Source: Flaviflexus equikiangi
GTDB taxonomy: Bacteria > Actinomycetota > Actinomycetes > Actinomycetales > Actinomycetaceae
Direction: 5' to 3'
DNA: 64,000 bases
Assembly: GCF_014069875.1 (NCBI RefSeq)
Contig: NZ_CP059676.1
Coordinates: 1 to 64,000 of the forward strand
The stretch's first letter is position 1; each line of letters starts with the position of its first letter. Under the pieces are notes generated by a model. That model searched no databases. It saw nothing but the letters and a program-made list of their open reading frames with translations, and was not told the origin of the DNA. Below are positions 61,276 through 64,000 of this stretch, piece after piece. Position numbers and translations under genes: made by a program.

Positions 61276-62438
61276 AGAGCGGGCAGGTTCCAGATGGTCG
61301 TACCGTCCACGGCGACTGACGCGCTGGAGGCATCGAGATCGAGTGCGACAACCATCTCCCGCCCCTCGCCCCGCGTCGCATAGACGAACCGCGTATTGGT
61401 GAGTTCGAGCGTCTCGGTGCGTGCGGATGCCAGCCAGCGGTGCTCCCGTCGCAGGTTCGCACCCCACCGATAGATGTTGAGCATGCCATGATCTGTCGCC
61501 TCTGCCGGTGAGGTGGGGAGCATGGGACGGATCGGGTCGTCCGCAGCGAAGCCTTCCCCCTTGGTGGCATGCCAGCCAAACTCATCGCCAGCATAGATCG
61601 AGGGAATACCGGGAGTGGTGAAGAGGATGACAGCTGCCATGGCGGCCTTCGTCATCCCCACCGTCGAAGCGATCCGATCGACATCGTGGTTCCCGATAAA
61701 AGTATTGGGGGTGAAGGTGTCGAGGAAGGTCGCATGGCGCTGGAGGGACCAGTCGAGCTCATAGAAGTTCTCCTCCTTGAGGCTGGACCAGATCGCCTTC
61801 CACAGCTCGTATTGGGTGACAGTGTCCAGGCGGTCGGGCCCGGTGAAGCTGGGATAGTCGCCGTGGATGACTTCCCCGAGGAGCCAGGCGTGAGGGTAGG
61901 CGGCCCGCACGGGCGGCACGATCTTCTCCCACACGGCCGGATCCATGCGGTATGCCGCGTCCATCCGCCACCCGCGCACACCGCGGTCGAGCCAGTGCAG
62001 GAGCACGGACACGATGTAGTCGATGACGACGGGATCATCGTGATCGAGCTCGAGAAGGGAATCGTGCCCCTCGAACACTCGGGGGCTCCCGTCATCGCTT
62101 CGTGCCACATGGGAGTCGAGGACGTGGCCGCGGGCCACATGGTTGAAGACGCCGTCGAGAACGATCCCCAACCCCCGCTCGTCTGCGAGGCGGACGAATC
62201 GATCGAAGTCGTCGTCCGTTCCCAGGCGCGGATCGAGGGTGAGGTGGTCGAGGGTGTCGTAGCCGTGGGTCGCGGAGGTGAAGACGGGTCCGAGCAGAAG
62301 AGTGTCGGCCAGGCTCGCGGCGTGATCGAGCCAGGACTCCAGCCTCCCGAGCCGGTGTTCGCCGGTGCCAGGATCGGTCCAGTCCCTGATAGGGGAGCCT
62401 GTAGCGCCCAACGGATAGATGTGCCAAAGAGTATCCAC
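61272..62438 (-). CDS. Glycoside hydrolase family 13 (alpha-amylase-like)
   Basis: A 388-residue cytoplasmic GH13 enzyme without signal peptide. The four conserved regions are DGVFNH, GWRMDAA (nucleophile Asp160), LLGEV (acid/base Glu189) and FIGNHD (Asp252). It is short: the barrel is nearly bare and only a small C-terminal beta domain follows. It probably acts on alpha-glucans or short glucosides inside the cell. GTG start at 62438 with AGAGGAAG upstream. No other glycogen genes are nearby. Confidence 0.9.
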   Translation of the reverse strand: MDTLWHIYPLGATGSPIRDWTDPGTGEHRLGRLESWLDHAASLADTLLLGPVFTSATHGYDTLDHLTLDPRLGTDDDFDRFVRLADERGLGIVLDGVFNHVARGHVLDSHVARSDDGSPRVFEGHDSLLELDHDDPVVIDYIVSVLLHWLDRGVRGWRMDAAYRMDPAVWEKIVPPVRAAYPHAWLLGEVIHGDYPSFTGPDRLDTVTQYELWKAIWSSLKEENFYELDWSLQRHATFLDTFTPNTFIGNHDVDRIASTVGMTKAAMAAVILFTTPGIPSIYAGDEFGWHATKGEGFAADDPIRPMLPTSPAEATDHGMLNIYRWGANLRREHRWLASARTETLELTNTRFVYATRGEGREMVVALDLDASSASVAVDGTTIWNLPAL

Positions 62439-62546
62439 CCGACCATCTTCCTCTATCGCCCACCGTGAGCAAAGGCTCTCACCGGCGCGGACTTTCTTGC
62501 GGTGACAGGTGGGCCGTGTTCTAGACTGTCACCGGAAGGGGAATGA

Positions 62547-63146
62547 GTGCGAAGAATCCTAGTGGGCCTTGCCGTTCTTGTCGCGGCCTCACTGACTGCG
62601 TGCGGCTCCGTTGCGGGACCGCTGGATCTCGGTACCCTGGATGGTCAGTCGGAGCAGCCGACACCCTCGGTCGTTCCCTCTGATGATGAGACCGGCGAGA
62701 GCACGTCTCCCGTTCCCGACCCGGACCAGGACCCTTCCCAGGCCACGGCGATTGATGAGTCGATGACCGTGTCCCTGCCGGACGACTGGCGTTACGCCCC
62801 CGAACTGGAAACCCCGTACACGGTGTTCACCTGGTCGAAAGAGGACGGCACTCAGAACCTATCCATGGCGCCGCTTGGGCCTTGGTCACAGATCGAGTCT
62901 CCCGAGGAGTACGTGGAGGAGCTGACCGCCAACGGAACGTTGGCAGATGCGACGGCGACCATCGAGGGCGATATTCGGATCGACGGATATGACGGGTTCT
63001 GGATGTCGGTCGAGGGCCCCGGGTACGTGACCAACATCTACTACATCAACGTCAAGGGTGGCATCAAAGAAGTCACCGCGAACGCATACCATTCCCTCGG
63101 TCTTGCAGAGATAGACAGGCTGGTTCACACAATTGATTTCTACTAG
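62547..63146 (+). CDS. Lipoprotein, LpqN/PsbP-like domain
   Basis: A 199-residue exported lipoprotein. Signal with lipobox SLTAC (Cys19), an acidic Pro/Ser-rich spacer (about 30-70), then an alpha/beta domain starting SMTVSLPDDWRYAPE, resembling the Mog1/PsbP fold of LpqN-type lipoproteins. GTG start with GGAAGGGG upstream and a TAGACT -10. Function unknown. It is followed by a related gene that overlaps it. Confidence 0.75.
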   Translation: MRRILVGLAVLVAASLTACGSVAGPLDLGTLDGQSEQPTPSVVPSDDETGESTSPVPDPDQDPSQATAIDESMTVSLPDDWRYAPELETPYTVFTWSKEDGTQNLSMAPLGPWSQIESPEEYVEELTANGTLADATATIEGDIRIDGYDGFWMSVEGPGYVTNIYYINVKGGIKEVTANAYHSLGLAEIDRLVHTIDFY

Positions 63147-63666
63147 GTTCGCGGCAACAGTACTGGCAGGCCTGCTCGCACTGTCAGCCTGCGGTGACAC
63201 GTCCGAAACGGACAGCACGGCGACAAGCCGAGCCCTGGGCGCTGTCGAGTCCGAGACGACCACGGTGTCCGAACCCGGCGTGACGGTGACGCGCCCCGCC
63301 GGCTGGTACGAGGTCGAGCCGCAGGACGGATTCGCCTACCAGTACCTGTGGAGCGGCAACGACTGGGACGACGTCCTGGCCCAGTATTTCGAGACCAGCG
63401 ACTACGAGTTCTCGAGCGAGTTCTTCATCGACCTGCTCGATTCGGCTCTCGGAGACACCTCCACCCTCGAAGTCCGAGAAGTCCAGACCGAGTTCGCGGG
63501 ATATCCGGCGATCATCATCGACATCGTCTACACCTCCGGATCGTACACGTCCCTCACCTACGTCAATGTTGACGATCGGCTGTGGGAGTTCACGGTGAAT
63601 TCACAGACACCCGAAGGTCTTCGTCGCGGGGAGAAGATCAACTCCACGGCAATCTTCACCCCGTAG
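63133..63666 (+). CDS. Second LpqN/PsbP-like lipoprotein
   Basis: A 177-residue lipoprotein with lipobox LSAC (Cys20) and a domain beginning GVTVTRPAGWYEVEP, similar in plan to the preceding protein. TTG start at 63133, 14 bases inside the previous gene, with no separate ribosome site visible. Translation probably depends on the first gene. The pair looks like an old duplication. The 3' end overlaps the convergent permease gene by 11 bases. Confidence 0.75.
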   Translation: MISTRFAATVLAGLLALSACGDTSETDSTATSRALGAVESETTTVSEPGVTVTRPAGWYEVEPQDGFAYQYLWSGNDWDDVLAQYFETSDYEFSSEFFIDLLDSALGDTSTLEVREVQTEFAGYPAIIIDIVYTSGSYTSLTYVNVDDRLWEFTVNSQTPEGLRRGEKINSTAIFTP

Positions 63667-64000
63667 GGCTGGCCCAACCGCGCCTGACCACGGCCCGAAG
63701 GACAAGGCCTACGGCAAGGACGCCGAGGCCGGATCCGATGGCGGACAGCGGCAGAGAGAAGGCCACTGCCACGCAGCCCACCAGTCCGATCCACTGCACC
63801 GCGCGCCTTCGACGTTGGGTGAGCGCACTCAGGTTCGCGACCGCATAGTAGAGCAGCACGCCGAACGATGAGAACCCGATCGCGCCGACGAGCGGAACGA
63901 AGAGTACGAGAGGGATCGTGATGGCCAGGAGAGCAAGGTCGATCCGATAGGGGGAGCGACCCTCGCGAACGGCGCAGAGCACTCGAGGCAGATCGCCCTC
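63656..64000 (-). CDS. APC family amino-acid permease, C-terminal part
   Basis: Partial gene; the N-terminal part lies beyond the window. The visible 115 residues begin with LPRVLCAV, a segment typical of APC transporters, and contain three or four membrane helices (LALLAITIPLVLFVPLVGAI, FGVLLYYAVANLSAL, IGLVGCVAVAFSLPLSAI). They import amino acids or polyamines. Reading to the window edge shows no start codon that looks genuine. Confidence 0.8.
   Translation of the reverse strand, partial: EGDLPRVLCAVREGRSPYRIDLALLAITIPLVLFVPLVGAIGFSSFGVLLYYAVANLSALTQRRRRAVQWIGLVGCVAVAFSLPLSAIGSGLGVLAVGLVLRAVVRRGWASPTG

Noticed and set aside
1-64000. Defence islands, prophage, insertion sequences, CRISPR arrays or integrated elements
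   Set aside because: No transposase, integrase, Cas, toxin-antitoxin or restriction gene and no regularly spaced repeats were seen; the lone SNF2 ATPase has no defence partner.

Overview
The window reads as the replication-origin end of a chromosome from a G+C-rich actinobacterium (Actinomycetota). The order dnaA-oriC-dnaN-recF-dciA(DUF721)-gyrB-gyrA-DUF3566-tRNA-Ile-DLW39-tRNA-Ala is typical of that phylum. So is the later block crgA / sortase E / pabA / pknB-pbpA-rodA-pstP-fhaB-fhaA. The absence of gnd between dnaN and recF, the single Ser/Thr kinase in the division cluster, and the general gene style fit an Actinomycetaceae-like lineage. The genus cannot be fixed from the window. All genes look chromosomal. 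I see no transposase, integrase, phage gene, CRISPR array or rRNA.

Layout. 1-10 kb: replication initiation and gyrase. The 376-bp dnaA-dnaN gap holds DnaA boxes followed by a run of DnaA-trio triplets, so it is the likely oriC. 10-16 kb: tRNA-Ile, a 41-aa DLW-39 protein and tRNA-Ala, then a cytochrome b/molybdopterin oxidoreductase fusion and an OpuC-type osmoprotectant ABC operon. 16-21 kb: a coiled-coil membrane protein, cyclophilin, rhomboid protease, a MATE exporter flanked by two DnaA-box clusters, and dnaB. 21-30 kb: metabolic and repair genes (DUF218, pyridoxal kinase, aldo/keto reductase, VOC, MGMT, S33 peptidase, APH-like kinase, SWIM-SNF2 ATPase). 29.9-34 kb: a minus-strand run of acyltransferase, haem-degrading monooxygenase, DsbA-like protein and two PLP dehydratases, with a DtxR/IdeR-like palindrome inside it. 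34-37.7 kb: CYTH protein, gluconokinase, YccF, a zeta/cadmium-type carbonic anhydrase homologue next to crgA, sortase E and a small membrane protein. 37.7-45.7 kb: pabA and the PknB/PstP/FHA/RodA/PbpA cell-growth operon. 45.9-48 kb: tRNA-Leu, cupin, nadE (third DnaA-box cluster) and an S4 protein. 48-54.6 kb: an acyl-CoA oxidase-like gene, TetR regulator, thiolase, FabG4-like reductase and MaoC dehydratase, matching the layout of the mycobacterial fadE5-fadA2-fabG4-htdX locus. 54.6-64 kb: lipoproteins, HxlR regulator, a queuosine transporter/tgt pair behind a structured leader, an FtsX-type ABC exporter divergent from a two-component system, a GH13 enzyme and a truncated amino-acid permease.

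Cross-cutting signals. (1) Perfect or near-perfect DnaA boxes recur outside oriC in front of dnaB, downstream of the rhomboid gene and in front of nadE, suggesting DnaA titration or a DnaA regulon. (2) Many first-in-unit genes have a TANNNT -10 hexamer exactly six bases before the start codon, the signature of leaderless mRNAs. (3) The best candidates for new biology are the three-way-junction leader before the queuosine transporter and the carbonic-anhydrase homologue co-oriented with crgA. All calls come from reading the sequence by eye; no database search was run.
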